Origin: Syntrophomonadaceae bacterium
Lineage (GTDB): Bacteria > Bacillota > Ch66 > Ch109
DNA: 36,748 bases
Reading direction: 5' to 3'
NCBI GenBank assembly: GCA_012519455.1
Contig: JAAYQE010000114.1
Span: forward strand, 1 to 36,748
Shown here: positions 24,652 to 33,788 of the stretch, piece by piece
Layout: each line of letters opens with the position of its first letter
How positions within the stretch are numbered: position 1 is the stretch's first letter
Made by a program: the position numbers and the translations under genes
Notes under the pieces: generated by a model
Seen by the model: the letters and a program-made list of their open reading frames with translations, nothing else
Told to the model about the DNA's origin: nothing
Database searches by the model: none

Positions 24652-26490
24652 CTACTCCACCGTTACTGCTTTAGTCAAATTTCGGGGCTGATCTACATTC
24701 GTTCCCCGGGTGACGGCTGCATAATAGGCCAAAAGTTGCAGGGGGATTACCGCCAATATTGAGGTTAAATCGTTATGCGTTCTAGGCAAATAGATAATCT
24801 CATCCACGCACTCCTGCAGCTGGGTGTCCCCCTTCAGGGCCAGACCGATTACTGTAGCTCCCCGGGCCTTGAGTTCTTTTACGTTATTTACAGTTTTTTC
24901 TAAAAGACTTTCCTGGGTCCCCAGAGCGATTATCGGGAAACCTTCTTCAATCAGCGCAAAAGTACCGTGTTTCAATTCTCCAGCCGCATAAGCCTCAGCG
25001 TGAATATAGGTAATCTCCTTAAGTTTTAGTGAGCCCTCCATAGCTACTGCATAATCTAGACCGCGACCAATAAAGAAAATGTTTTCTAATTCTGATCGGG
25101 TATACGTTTCCGCTAGTTTCTTAATCTGTTGCTCACGGTTCAGGATCATTTGCACTTGTTGGGGTAACTGGCGCAAATGGGTAATCATCGTTGCGATCTC
25201 TTCTTCTGACAAGGTCCTCCGTACCTGCGCTAGGTACAGACCTAATAGATACATACAGATTAACTGGGTTGTATAAGCTTTAGTGGAAGCCACGGCGATC
25301 TCCGGCCCGGCCCAAGTATACAATACATCATCGGCCTCCCGGGATATCGAACTGCCTACCACGTTAGTCACCGCCAATACCCGCGCTCCTTTGCGCTTCG
25401 CTTCCCGCAAAGCCGCCAGCGTATCAGCGGTCTCGCCGGACTGACTAATCACCACCACCAAGGTACGCTCATCCAACAGCGGGTCCCGGTAACGAAATTC
25501 GGAGGCAATATCTACTTCTACCGGGATCCGAACCAACTTTTCAATCAGGTATTTCCCGACGATCCCGGCGTGATAAGCGGTACCACAGCCAACCATTTTA
25601 ATCCGAGTAAAATCTTTAATCTGCTGCGGGGTTAAACTAACTTCATTTAGTTGTACATATCGATTATCTAACGAAATTCGGCTACTCAGGGTATCCTTCA
25701 AGGCCCTGGGCTGCTCGTGCATCTCCTTACGCATGAAATGGTCATAACCGGCTTTTTCTGCAGCTGCCGCATCCCATTCCACCTTAAAAATCGCCTTATC
25801 TACTGGAAGCCCTTTCCAGTCTAGAATATACGCTCCTTCCGGCTTTAACACGGCTACTTCTCCATCCTCCAGAATATAAGCTTGTCGAGTATAACTCAAA
25901 ATCGCCGGTATATCCGAAGCCAGAAAATATTCCTTTTCTCCCAAGCCCATAATCAAAGGGCTATCTTTTCGCGCCGCTACCAGTTTACGCGGTTCCTTAT
26001 GGGTAAACACCATCATCGCATACGAGCCTTCCACCCGATTGATCACTTCTAACACTGCTGTTTCTAGGTCTCCTTGGTAAAAATGCTCCACCAAATGAGG
26101 GAGTACCTCGGCATCAGTTTCCGATACAAAGGAATGTCCTTCTTTTTGCAGCCATTCTTTTATGGCCTGATAATTTTCAATTATACCATTATGCACTACG
26201 GCAAAATTACTCGTACAACCCGTATCGGGAGGAGAATTTAAATCCGTAGGCCGGACCTGCGTAGCCCATCGGGTATGGCCGATACCCACATGGCTTTCCG
26301 GAATACCTTCTTCCTGTAGCATGTTTTCTAGGAAGCTAATCTTACCCGCACTTTTCGCTACCGTCAGGTCATCTCCATTAAGTATCGCAATCCCGGCTGA
26401 ATCGTATCCCCGGTATTCCAACTGCTTTAAACAATTTAATAAAATAGGCACGGCAGATTGGGATCCCAAATAACCAACAATTCCGCACAT
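24652..26490 (-). CDS. glmS: Glutamine--fructose-6-phosphate aminotransferase
   Basis: 612-aa GlmS making glucosamine-6-phosphate from fructose-6-phosphate and glutamine, the first step to UDP-GlcNAc. Cys2 is the glutaminase nucleophile (MCGIVGYLG); the N-terminal Ntn domain has GHTRWAT. Two SIS isomerase domains follow, with SQSGETADTLAALR and the C-terminus DQPRNLTKAVTVE. It follows glmM, whose product is converted next. It has its own leader with a glmS ribozyme and a terminator. Confidence 0.97.
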   Translation of the reverse strand: MCGIVGYLGSQSAVPILLNCLKQLEYRGYDSAGIAILNGDDLTVAKSAGKISFLENMLQEEGIPESHVGIGHTRWATQVRPTDLNSPPDTGCTSNFAVVHNGIIENYQAIKEWLQKEGHSFVSETDAEVLPHLVEHFYQGDLETAVLEVINRVEGSYAMMVFTHKEPRKLVAARKDSPLIMGLGEKEYFLASDIPAILSYTRQAYILEDGEVAVLKPEGAYILDWKGLPVDKAIFKVEWDAAAAEKAGYDHFMRKEMHEQPRALKDTLSSRISLDNRYVQLNEVSLTPQQIKDFTRIKMVGCGTAYHAGIVGKYLIEKLVRIPVEVDIASEFRYRDPLLDERTLVVVISQSGETADTLAALREAKRKGARVLAVTNVVGSSISREADDVLYTWAGPEIAVASTKAYTTQLICMYLLGLYLAQVRRTLSEEEIATMITHLRQLPQQVQMILNREQQIKKLAETYTRSELENIFFIGRGLDYAVAMEGSLKLKEITYIHAEAYAAGELKHGTFALIEEGFPIIALGTQESLLEKTVNNVKELKARGATVIGLALKGDTQLQECVDEIIYLPRTHNDLTSILAVIPLQLLAYYAAVTRGTNVDQPRNLTKAVTVE

Positions 26491-26540
26491 GCGCTTTTCC
26501 CCCTATTCTTAATTTCTTTTACTTTTTCCCCGGCTTAGTA

Positions 26541-26580
26541 AAAAAACAAAAAACTCCGCCACCCGGTATCAGGCAACGGA
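26541..26580 (-). terminator. Intrinsic terminator between the glmS ribozyme and glmS
   Basis: On the minus strand TCCGTTGCC (26580-26572) pairs with GGTGGCGGA (26563-26555; three G-T pairs), loop of 8 nt, followed by GTTTTTTG and seven more T. It lies about 30 nt after the ribozyme core and 50 bp before the glmS start. It could attenuate glmS; no clear antiterminator partner was found. Confidence 0.75.
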
Positions 26581-26609
26581 AGGTTAAAAAATACATAGTA
26601 TCATAATCA

Positions 26610-26779
26610 CGGTCCGGTCCTTTGTCCCTTCAATTACTTGCAGGTTTTGCTCCCGAACTTTCGGTGGTGATTACACCGAGGGGCATCCGCCGAATCTATC
26701 GATAAACCCCTTCCTCGTCAACCAGTCTTAACCCTTTTCCAGCTGTCTTGACTGGTTCTGGCGCTTTGTTGGATTTGCC
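26610..26779 (-). ncRNA. glmS ribozyme: glmS ribozyme-riboswitch
   Basis: Self-cleaving RNA activated by glucosamine-6-phosphate, lowering glmS mRNA when product is ample. On the minus strand the cleavage site A|GCGCC lies at 26765/26764. It is followed by CCAGAACCAGTC and its P1 partner GACTGGTTGACGAGG, then GGGGTTTATCGAT, the conserved core TTCGGCGGATGCCCC, the ACCGAAAGTTCGGG helix and the 3' AAGGGACAAAGGACC segment. All the key conserved segments are present. Boundaries are approximate; the 5' limit is the predicted transcription start. Confidence 0.93.
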
Positions 26780-26785
26780 TTCCGG

Positions 26786-26791
26786 ATTATA
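26786..26791 (-). promoter_or_regulatory. -10 box for the glmS leader
   Basis: Perfect TATAAT on the minus strand, placing a start near 26779, about 14 nt before the ribozyme cleavage site, as is common for glmS leaders. No strong -35 box is seen 16-18 bp upstream. The rest of the 478-bp gap (26491-26968) between glmM and glmS holds no ORF. Confidence 0.5.
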
Positions 26792-26968
26792 CCGAACATA
26801 TTTAAGCAACCCGTATTCAGTTTTAAGCTAAAATATTAATCACCCCCTTTCCTAAGCATTAATAGTACAACCAATTGTCCTTTTAAGAAAAGATCCTCGC
26901 TTCATTATACGCTAAAAAATTCAACGTAACCATAAAAATTAAAAAGCACAACCCACCCATCCAATTAA

Positions 26969-28309
26969 TTAGCCTAAATAACGTTCTACCATTCGTACAA
27001 TTACTCCCACTACTTGCTTTAGTTCCTCTTCATCCGGCCCTTCCGCCATTACCCGTATTAGTTGTTCGGTGCCGGAAGGTCGTACTAAAACCCGTCCGGT
27101 ATCACCTAATTTTTCACTAGCCCAGCATATCTTTTCTTGCACGGGAATACAAGTATCTAGTCCATTTTTATTTTTTACTCGCACGTTTAATAAAACCTGA
27201 GGCATACGAGTCATTTGCGTAGCCAGAGCGGATAAGGGCAATCCGGTCTCCCGCATTACGGACATTAACTGTAGCGCAGTAAGTACTCCATCTCCGGTTG
27301 TGTTATGTTCCAGAAAAATTACGTGACCAGACTGCTCTCCACCCAGTTTAGCCCTACTATGTAACATTTCCTCCAGTACGTAACGATCGCCTACTTTTGT
27401 TTCCAGGGTCTTAATGTTTTCTTTCCGTAAAGCTAAATGTAATCCTAAATTACTCATTACAGTAACGACCACCGTATTCATCGGTAGAGCCTTCCGACGC
27501 GCTAGATGCAGACCACAGATGACCAAAATACAATCCCCATCTACCAGATTTCCTTTTTCATCTACCGCAATTACCCGGTCCGCATCGCCATCGTGGGAAA
27601 TCCCCAGATCCGCCCGGCACTCCAGTACGGCTTCCTGTAGAACCCCAGGATAAGTTGAACCACAGCCGGCGTTAATATTAACCCCATTCGGATTACAATT
27701 GATCGGGATCACCCGAGCCCCCAGCCCGGCTAAAACACGTGGCGCTACTTCATAGGCGGCCCCGTTAGCCCCATCAACCACAATCGTCAAGCCGGCCAGA
27801 TCGACCTGGATCGTACTTCGTAAAAACTCTAAATAACGTTCTAGCGCCTTATCCACCTCATAAACTCGGCCTACCTCACCGCCGGTCGGCCGGGGTAACT
27901 GATCTTGATCCGTTAAAACCAGGCCCTCGATTTCTTCTTCTAAAACATCTGGCAATTTAAAACCATTACCCGCAAAAAATTTAATCCCATTATCCTGTAC
28001 CGGATTATGTGAGGCTGAAATAACTACCCCAGCAGCAGCTCCCAAGTTTCGAGTAAGATAAGCCACCCCCGGGGTAGGTAAAATTCCCACCCGATAGACA
28101 TCGGCTCCTACTGAACAAATACCGGCCATTAACGCTGCCTCCAGCATATCGCCGGAAATCCGCGTATCTTTTCCAATCACGATTTGCGGACGCTTTACAT
28201 CCCGACTTAATAAATAGGCCCCGGCCCGACCCAGCCGAAAAGCTATTTCAGGCGTTAGTTCGCCGTTAGCAATTCCTCTGACTCCATCGGTTCCAAACAA
28301 AATCCCCAT
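26969..28309 (-). CDS. glmM: Phosphoglucosamine mutase
   Basis: 446-aa alpha-D-phosphohexomutase converting glucosamine-6-phosphate to glucosamine-1-phosphate. The phosphoserine is S100 in ISASHNP; the Mg site is DGDADR; the phosphate-binding C-terminal motif is [12 protein letters not shown]-terminal GTDGVRG is as expected. It lies in the conserved cdaA-cdaR-glmM order; in other Firmicutes GlmM binds and inhibits CdaA (family knowledge). Confidence 0.97.
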   Translation of the reverse strand: MGILFGTDGVRGIANGELTPEIAFRLGRAGAYLLSRDVKRPQIVIGKDTRISGDMLEAALMAGICSVGADVYRVGILPTPGVAYLTRNLGAAAGVVISASHNPVQDNGIKFFAGNGFKLPDVLEEEIEGLVLTDQDQLPRPTGGEVGRVYEVDKALERYLEFLRSTIQVDLAGLTIVVDGANGAAYEVAPRVLAGLGARVIPINCNPNGVNINAGCGSTYPGVLQEAVLECRADLGISHDGDADRVIAVDEKGNLVDGDCILVICGLHLARRKALPMNTVVVTVMSNLGLHLALRKENIKTLETKVGDRYVLEEMLHSRAKLGGEQSGHVIFLEHNTTGDGVLTALQLMSVMRETGLPLSALATQMTRMPQVLLNVRVKNKNGLDTCIPVQEKICWASEKLGDTGRVLVRPSGTEQLIRVMAEGPDEEELKQVVGVIVRMVERYLG

Positions 28310-28354
28310 CGTGTATAACTCTCCTTTATTCCTTAATTCCTACCCAACCATTTC

Positions 28355-29617
28355 CTAGGGTTTTTCTTCCAAAGCCGTTAGTGTGACCGTAAGTGATTCA
28401 GGGTTAACACGGATCACGTCAACCCCGGCCGGTCCCGTAACCTGAACCCGCACCTGGTGTTTACCCTCACTCAAACCGGTCAGAGGCACCGAGGCCAAAA
28501 AATCCTTAGCCGTCACCTTTTCAATTAGATCCCATGGTCCCTCCAACGAAATCGACACCTCGGCCGGCTGTACTACGGCAGTTAAATGACTGGGTGTATC
28601 CTTCGCCTGTACGGTGATTGGTCCCAGTTCTTTTTCTCCACTTTTTTTAGTTATCTGGATCGTTACCGTTACCTGAGCCGGTTCTACGCCGCTTATACCC
28701 GGAATGGTCTCTAACGGAACTGACCGGACCACGTTTTCCGTAGCTCCGCTGATATCGATCGGAAGCGTAGAAATTTGTTCGATTTGATCTAACGGTACCG
28801 GCAAACTGATTAAATTAACCATTGCCGGCTCCACCTTCGTTTCCACCACCTGAAATCCGGGGGCCGGAGAACCACTCCATAACACCTTAACGGCCACGCT
28901 TTTTAGCGATTGTCCCCGTATTACCGGTACGAATAACTCTATGCTAGCCGGTGTAATCTGCAACCCTTCTAATAGCTTTCCTTCTCGGTCTAAGACTTTT
29001 ACCGGAATCATTTCATTTAAACTTCGATCCGTGTTACGCAAATCTATACTAACATTGGCCTGCTGAACCCGGGCTAACAAGCTTTTTGCCCCAGAAATCA
29101 ATACCTGAGAAGGTTTAAGATCAGGCGTCATAGCCACATATCCCTCTGCGGTTTGGCCCGATAACCTAACTTCTACCGGTATCTGTTTTTCGGCCCGAGT
29201 ATCCACCAGTACTTTGACCCGACTAGGTTTTACCCCAACTAGGGTAATCCCGCCCGGGACGTTAACCTGAACCGGAAGGATCACCTCCCCCGCCGTAATT
29301 CCACTTAAATCTAAATAGGCCATCAGCTCTCGGATATTCAAGCTATCCACATTACCTCTGAGGGTAATCTGGATCCGAGGAAGATCTCCCACTAGTATTA
29401 GATCACTGCTTAGTCCCTGAACAGCTAGGGGGATATCTTCAAAAACCCGATCGCGAATAACCCCTCGTTCATTGGCCGCATAAAACCAAAGGACAATTGC
29501 CAAAAGAATGGCCAGGGCTTTATACCGAAGATTTTTGCCTTTCCACCAGCTGGCACTGGTTGCCAGTTTTTCACGGGATAAGACTTTTTCTTTTTTACTA
29601 TCCTTCATTTTATTCAT
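28355..29617 (-). CDS. cdaR: CdaA regulator, YbbR-domain protein
   Basis: 420-aa membrane-anchored protein: a short basic N-terminus, one transmembrane helix at about 30-47 (LAILLAIVLWFYAANERG), then about four YbbR-like beta-rich repeats outside the cell, seen as repeated runs such as PVEVRLSGQTAEGYV and PSQVLISGAKS. It modulates the diadenylate cyclase. The start ATG overlaps the cdaA stop (ATGAATAA), with GGAGG just upstream, so the pair is coupled. Confidence 0.93.
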   Translation of the reverse strand: MNKMKDSKKEKVLSREKLATSASWWKGKNLRYKALAILLAIVLWFYAANERGVIRDRVFEDIPLAVQGLSSDLILVGDLPRIQITLRGNVDSLNIRELMAYLDLSGITAGEVILPVQVNVPGGITLVGVKPSRVKVLVDTRAEKQIPVEVRLSGQTAEGYVAMTPDLKPSQVLISGAKSLLARVQQANVSIDLRNTDRSLNEMIPVKVLDREGKLLEGLQITPASIELFVPVIRGQSLKSVAVKVLWSGSPAPGFQVVETKVEPAMVNLISLPVPLDQIEQISTLPIDISGATENVVRSVPLETIPGISGVEPAQVTVTIQITKKSGEKELGPITVQAKDTPSHLTAVVQPAEVSISLEGPWDLIEKVTAKDFLASVPLTGLSEGKHQVRVQVTGPAGVDVIRVNPESLTVTLTALEEKP

Positions 29618-30455
29618 GGGATCGCCTCCAGCTCCGAAAACCCGTTGAGGGGGTTTCCGGTTGCAGCAGCGTTTCCAATTGTTCCTTTAATAATTTTTCA
29701 TCCAGGTAACGTAATAAACGGCCATCAATAGCTAGCGAGATAATCCCCGTTTCCTCGGAAACGACAATTGCCACTGCATCGGTATTTTCGGTTACCCCAA
29801 TAGCCGCTCGATGCCGCGTTCCTAAATCTTTACTTAAATAAGGAGAATCGCTTAAAGGCAGTAAACAACCGGCTGCCACTATCCGATCCCGGCGAATTAT
29901 AATAGCTCCATCATGAAGAGGGGTTTTAGGCTCAAAAATATTCCCTAGAAACTCCGCCGAAACCAACCCATCGATCCGAATAGCCCCCTCTACGTAATCC
30001 TGCAGTCCGGTACGCCTCTCGATTACGATTAAGGCCCCGGTTTTAGTTTGAGCAAAGGACTGTACCGCTTTAATAATCTCTCGAATCAGCCGATACCGCT
30101 CCTCTTCCTTTAAATAGGTAGAAGCGCGGGTAAAAAAACGGCCTCGCCCTATTTGTTCCAGAGCGCGTCGGAGTTCTGGTTGAAAGACTACCGGTACGGC
30201 AACAAAAAGACTGGCCCACATTTTATCCAAAATCCAGGCCACGGTTTCTAGCCGTAACCAGTTACTCAAACCCGAGAAAAGGATCAAAACAATTAATCCC
30301 TTGAGTAACTGCATGCCCCTAGTGCCCCGAATAAACATTAATACTTTATATAAAAGAAAGGCGACCAAGGTAATATCTAAAATTACTACAAAAATACGAA
30401 AGGAAAAGAGATCTGCTGGCCCAGTTGGTAACCAACTTTGAATCCATGCTAACAT
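29610..30455 (-). CDS. cdaA: Diadenylate cyclase CdaA (c-di-AMP synthase)
   Basis: 281-aa membrane enzyme making c-di-AMP from two ATP. Three transmembrane segments lie within about 18-92; the DAC domain carries both catalytic motifs, DGA at 182-184 (HDGAIIIRRD) and RHR at 214-216 (LGTRHRAAIG). c-di-AMP controls potassium and turgor and is essential in many Firmicutes. AAGGAG lies about 10 nt upstream of ATG. First gene of the cdaA-cdaR-glmM block. No ydaO-type riboswitch was recognised in its 190-bp upstream gap. Confidence 0.96.
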   Translation of the reverse strand: MLAWIQSWLPTGPADLFSFRIFVVILDITLVAFLLYKVLMFIRGTRGMQLLKGLIVLILFSGLSNWLRLETVAWILDKMWASLFVAVPVVFQPELRRALEQIGRGRFFTRASTYLKEEERYRLIREIIKAVQSFAQTKTGALIVIERRTGLQDYVEGAIRIDGLVSAEFLGNIFEPKTPLHDGAIIIRRDRIVAAGCLLPLSDSPYLSKDLGTRHRAAIGVTENTDAVAIVVSEETGIISLAIDGRLLRYLDEKLLKEQLETLLQPETPSTGFRSWRRSHE

Positions 30456-30560
30456 CCCTAATTCTCCTTATACTCGGTTTTTCTCCTTCTCTATCATATC
30501 CGCTTACATTCGTGTGAGCAAGAGCAACCTCTAATTTCCATTTGAAAGAAATTATAAATC

Positions 30561-30592
30561 CTAACAAAAAAAGGGATATCAACTATCCCTTT
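30561..30592 (-). terminator. Intrinsic terminator after leuA
   Basis: Stem AAAGGGATA (30570-30578 with 30584-30592), loop of five, followed on the minus strand by further T residues. It ends the ilv-leu operon before cdaA. Confidence 0.88.
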
Positions 30593-30648
30593 AAAAATAA
30601 AAACTTACTTGTTTGAGCTAAATCTAAACTTTATCCTAAATCACAGCG

Positions 30649-32199
30649 CTATTCTTTAGTTTCGACCTTAGGAAAACTATTCCCGTTCTTCTCTAATTCG
30701 TAGGCTACTTTGTTAACCGCATCAATATAAGCTTTAACGCTGGCCTCGATTACGTCGGTACTTACCCCCCGACCAATAAAGAAACGATCATTAAACTGTA
30801 CCCGCACTGTAACCTCACCAAGGGCGTCTTTGCCGCCGGTGATAGCATTCAAAGAATACTCATTAAGTACCGTATTTAACTGGGTAATACGATCAACCGC
30901 TTTAAGGGCGGCATCCACCGGACCATCCCCTATTGACGCTTCTTCGATCACCGTCTCACCATCAAACAAGCCCACTGTCGCTGTAGGTACTACCTTGCTG
31001 CCGCTGAAAAAGTGCAAATAATCAAGACGATACTTTTCCGGTATGGCGCCTAATTCCTCCTTAATTATGGCCTCAATATCATGGGAGGTAATTTGCTTTT
31101 TGCGGTCCGCCAAGGCTTTAAAAAGATTAAAAGCCCGATTCAGTTCATCATCATTTAACTCAAACCCTAACTCCTGTAAACGTTCGCGAAAAGCATGCCG
31201 GCCAGAATGCTTCCCTAGTACCAGATTATTATGAAATAGACCAATCAATTGCGGATTCATGATTTCATAAGTGGTCCGTTCCTTCAACACCCCATCCTGA
31301 TGGATCCCGGATTCATGCGAAAAAGCATTTTTACCTACGATCGCTTTATTAGGCTGAATCGGCATCCCGGTAAGCGTGCTAATCATGCGGCTAGTACGAT
31401 ATATTTCACCATAATTAATCCCGGTTTCTTTTTGGTAGACCATCCGCCGGGTATACAAGGCCATGACAATTTCCTCCAGGGAAGCATTACCAGCTCGTTC
31501 CCCGATTCCGTTTACGGCACATTCCACCTGTTCAGCCCCGGCCTCAATCGCTGCGAGTGAATTAGCTACTGCCAGACCCAGGTCATTATGACAATGTACG
31601 CTAAATCTAGCCCGATCACTGTTGGGGACCTTTTCGCGTAAAGTTCGGATGATCGCTGCATATTCTTCGGGAGTCGAATATCCTACGGTGTCGGGAATAT
31701 TGATTGTCGTTGCTCCGGCCTCAATCACTGCGGTTACGATGCGACACAAAAATTCCATTTCACTACGTGAACCATCTTCGCAAGAGAACTCAACATCCTC
31801 CACGTAACCCCGGGCCCGCTTGACCGCATGTACCGCGGCTTCTATTACCTCATCCGGATTTTTTTGGAGCTTATACTGCATGTGGATGGGTGAAGTAGCA
31901 ATAAAGGTGTGTATCCGCGGTGTTTCTGCCTTCTTTAAAGCTTCCCAGGCTGCATCTACATCCTGATCTGCAGTCCGGGCTAGAGCAGCGATAACGGGAC
32001 CCTTCACTTTTTGCGAGATTATTTTTACGGATTCAAAATCACCCCGAGAAACAATCGGAAATCCGGCCTCAATAATATCTACACCCAAGCGGGCTAGCTG
32101 CCGGGCAATCTCTAACTTTTCTTGCACGTTAAGGCTTACCCCTGGGGATTGTTCTCCATCACGCAAGGTAGTATCAAAAATATAAACCCGGTTACCCAT
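30649..32199 (-). CDS. leuA: 2-isopropylmalate synthase
   Basis: 516-aa enzyme condensing 2-oxoisovalerate with acetyl-CoA, the first committed step of leucine synthesis. The TIM-barrel metal motifs are [15 protein letters not shown] near the start and [16 protein letters not shown]; the C-terminal LeuA regulatory domain is complete (about residue 370 on), so leucine feedback is likely. The frame stays open further upstream, but GGGGGAG sits 7 nt before ATG 32199 and the extra 18 residues would overlap ilvC, so I take 32199. Last gene of the operon; leuCDB are not in view. Confidence 0.95.
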   Translation of the reverse strand: MGNRVYIFDTTLRDGEQSPGVSLNVQEKLEIARQLARLGVDIIEAGFPIVSRGDFESVKIISQKVKGPVIAALARTADQDVDAAWEALKKAETPRIHTFIATSPIHMQYKLQKNPDEVIEAAVHAVKRARGYVEDVEFSCEDGSRSEMEFLCRIVTAVIEAGATTINIPDTVGYSTPEEYAAIIRTLREKVPNSDRARFSVHCHNDLGLAVANSLAAIEAGAEQVECAVNGIGERAGNASLEEIVMALYTRRMVYQKETGINYGEIYRTSRMISTLTGMPIQPNKAIVGKNAFSHESGIHQDGVLKERTTYEIMNPQLIGLFHNNLVLGKHSGRHAFRERLQELGFELNDDELNRAFNLFKALADRKKQITSHDIEAIIKEELGAIPEKYRLDYLHFFSGSKVVPTATVGLFDGETVIEEASIGDGPVDAALKAVDRITQLNTVLNEYSLNAITGGKDALGEVTVRVQFNDRFFIGRGVSTDVIEASVKAYIDAVNKVAYELEKNGNSFPKVETKE

Positions 32200-32242
32200 A
32201 TCACCGCTCCCCCTTTTTTTATAAACTATCCTAGTTCCATCA

Positions 32243-33250
32243 TTACTTCTCAATCCATTTCATCATTTTTCGTAGTTCAGTTCCTACTTTTTCGATCAAA
32301 TGATCTGCATCCCGTTTCCTAAGCGCATTATACTTCGGACGTCCAACCTGGTTTTCTAAAAGCCAATCTTTGGCAAAGGCTCCCTCCTGAATTTCAGCGA
32401 GTACTTTTTTCATTTCTTTCCGCGTTTCCTCATTGATTATCCGTCGACCTACGGTAAGATCGCCGAATTCCGCGGTATCGCTAATCGAATAACGCATTTT
32501 TTGGATTCCGCCTTCATACATCAAATCCACAATCAGCTTAAGTTCATGAAGGCACTCAAAATAAGCGATTTCTGGTTGATAACCGGCCTCTACCAGCGTA
32601 TCAAAACCAGCTCGTACTAGTTCAGTAGTTCCCCCACAGAGGACACACTGTTCCCCAAACAAATCGGTCTCGGTTTCTTCTTTAAAAGTCGTCTCCAAAA
32701 CTCCAGCCCGGGTCGCTCCGATCCCTTTAGCATAAGCTAAGGCTAGATCTTTACCCTGACCGGTAAAGTCTTGCTGCACCGCAATTAGACAAGGCACCCC
32801 AAAGCCTTCCACATACTGCCGGCGTACCAAGTGACCGGGGCCCTTAGGCGCCACCATTAACACATCAATATACGGGGGAGGTACGATCTGGCCAAAATGA
32901 ATATTAAATCCATGGGAAAACATTAAGGCATTGCCTTCTTTAAGATGCGGGACTACTTGCTCCCGATAGACCCGACCTTGAATTTCATCAGGTAATAGTA
33001 CCTGAATAATGTCTCCTTGCTGCGCGGCCTCCTCCACAGTCATTACCGGGATGCCGGCTTCAATTACCTTATTCCATTCTTCCGTCGTCTCCGGGGTCGT
33101 AGGTGGTCGTAGTCCTACGACTACCCGAACCCCACTGTCCCGCAGGTTTTGCGCTTGGGCATGACCTTGACTACCGTATCCCAGTACCGCTACGGTTTTA
33201 CCTTCTAATAACTTTAAATCTGCATCGTTTTCATAATACATCCGTGCCAT
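32243..33250 (-). CDS. ilvC: Ketol-acid reductoisomerase, class I, long cofactor loop
   Basis: 335-aa enzyme converting acetolactate to dihydroxyisovalerate. The Rossmann motif [17 protein letters not shown] is at 24-40; the metal-binding acidic residues are in TDLFGEQ and YECLHELK-like segments. The beta2-alphaB loop that selects the cofactor runs R48 to W59 ([12 protein letters not shown]), 12 residues rather than the common 7, with no basic residue after R48. Cofactor preference may therefore differ from standard NADPH (inference). AAAGGAGGT lies 10 nt before the ATG. It lies between ilvN and leuA. Confidence 0.96.
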   Translation of the reverse strand: MARMYYENDADLKLLEGKTVAVLGYGSQGHAQAQNLRDSGVRVVVGLRPPTTPETTEEWNKVIEAGIPVMTVEEAAQQGDIIQVLLPDEIQGRVYREQVVPHLKEGNALMFSHGFNIHFGQIVPPPYIDVLMVAPKGPGHLVRRQYVEGFGVPCLIAVQQDFTGQGKDLALAYAKGIGATRAGVLETTFKEETETDLFGEQCVLCGGTTELVRAGFDTLVEAGYQPEIAYFECLHELKLIVDLMYEGGIQKMRYSISDTAEFGDLTVGRRIINEETRKEMKKVLAEIQEGAFAKDWLLENQVGRPKYNALRKRDADHLIEKVGTELRKMMKWIEK

Positions 33251-33308
33251 ATGATATGACCTCCTTTAAAATAAAAGTTTATTTTTATTTATCCACTTCC
33301 TGGTAAAT

Positions 33309-33788
33309 CTATTTTCTTCCTCTGACCATTGATACTTGTCCCGTTCGTACCATTTCCAAGATACCGAAGGGACGTAAAGCATCTTCAATTGCGTCTAGTT
33401 TGTTTTTTTCGCCGGTAGCTTCAATTATAAGGGAACGTCGACCGAAATCCACGATCCGCAAACGGAAAACCTCGCAAATCTGCATGATCTCTCCCCGAAC
33501 CGCCGGTTCTGCGGTAACTTTAAACAAGACTAAATCGCGGTTAACCGCTGGTTCATGGGTAATGTCACTGACCTTAATAACATCCACCAGTTTGTGTAAT
33601 TGCTTGCAAACCTGTTCTATAACCTCCGGTTCTCCGTCTACCACGATGGTCATACGGGAAAACTGAGGATTATCCGTAGTGCCTACATTAAGGCTCTCAA
33701 TATTGTAGCCCCTGCGACTAAAAAGACCAGCTACCCGATTCAAGACGCCGGGATAATTGTGTACCGTTACCGCTAAAACATGCCGCAT
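33309..33788 (-). CDS. ilvN: Acetolactate synthase small subunit
   Basis: 159-aa regulatory subunit with an N-terminal ACT domain (HVLAVTVHNYPGVLNRVAGL and RRGYNIESLNVG) that binds valine, plus a C-terminal domain. GTG at 33800 could also start it, but ATG 33788 shares its A with the ilvB stop (TAATG), the usual coupled arrangement, and lies at a better distance from GGGGGG. Activates and regulates IlvB. Confidence 0.95.
   Translation of the reverse strand: MRHVLAVTVHNYPGVLNRVAGLFSRRGYNIESLNVGTTDNPQFSRMTIVVDGEPEVIEQVCKQLHKLVDVIKVSDITHEPAVNRDLVLFKVTAEPAVRGEIMQICEVFRLRIVDFGRRSLIIEATGEKNKLDAIEDALRPFGILEMVRTGQVSMVRGRK

Noticed and set aside
26541-26620. T-box leader before glmS
   Set aside because: GGGTGG occurs within the terminator arm, but the AGGGUGGNACCGCG antiterminator and a specifier loop are absent, and glmS is not an amino-acid gene.
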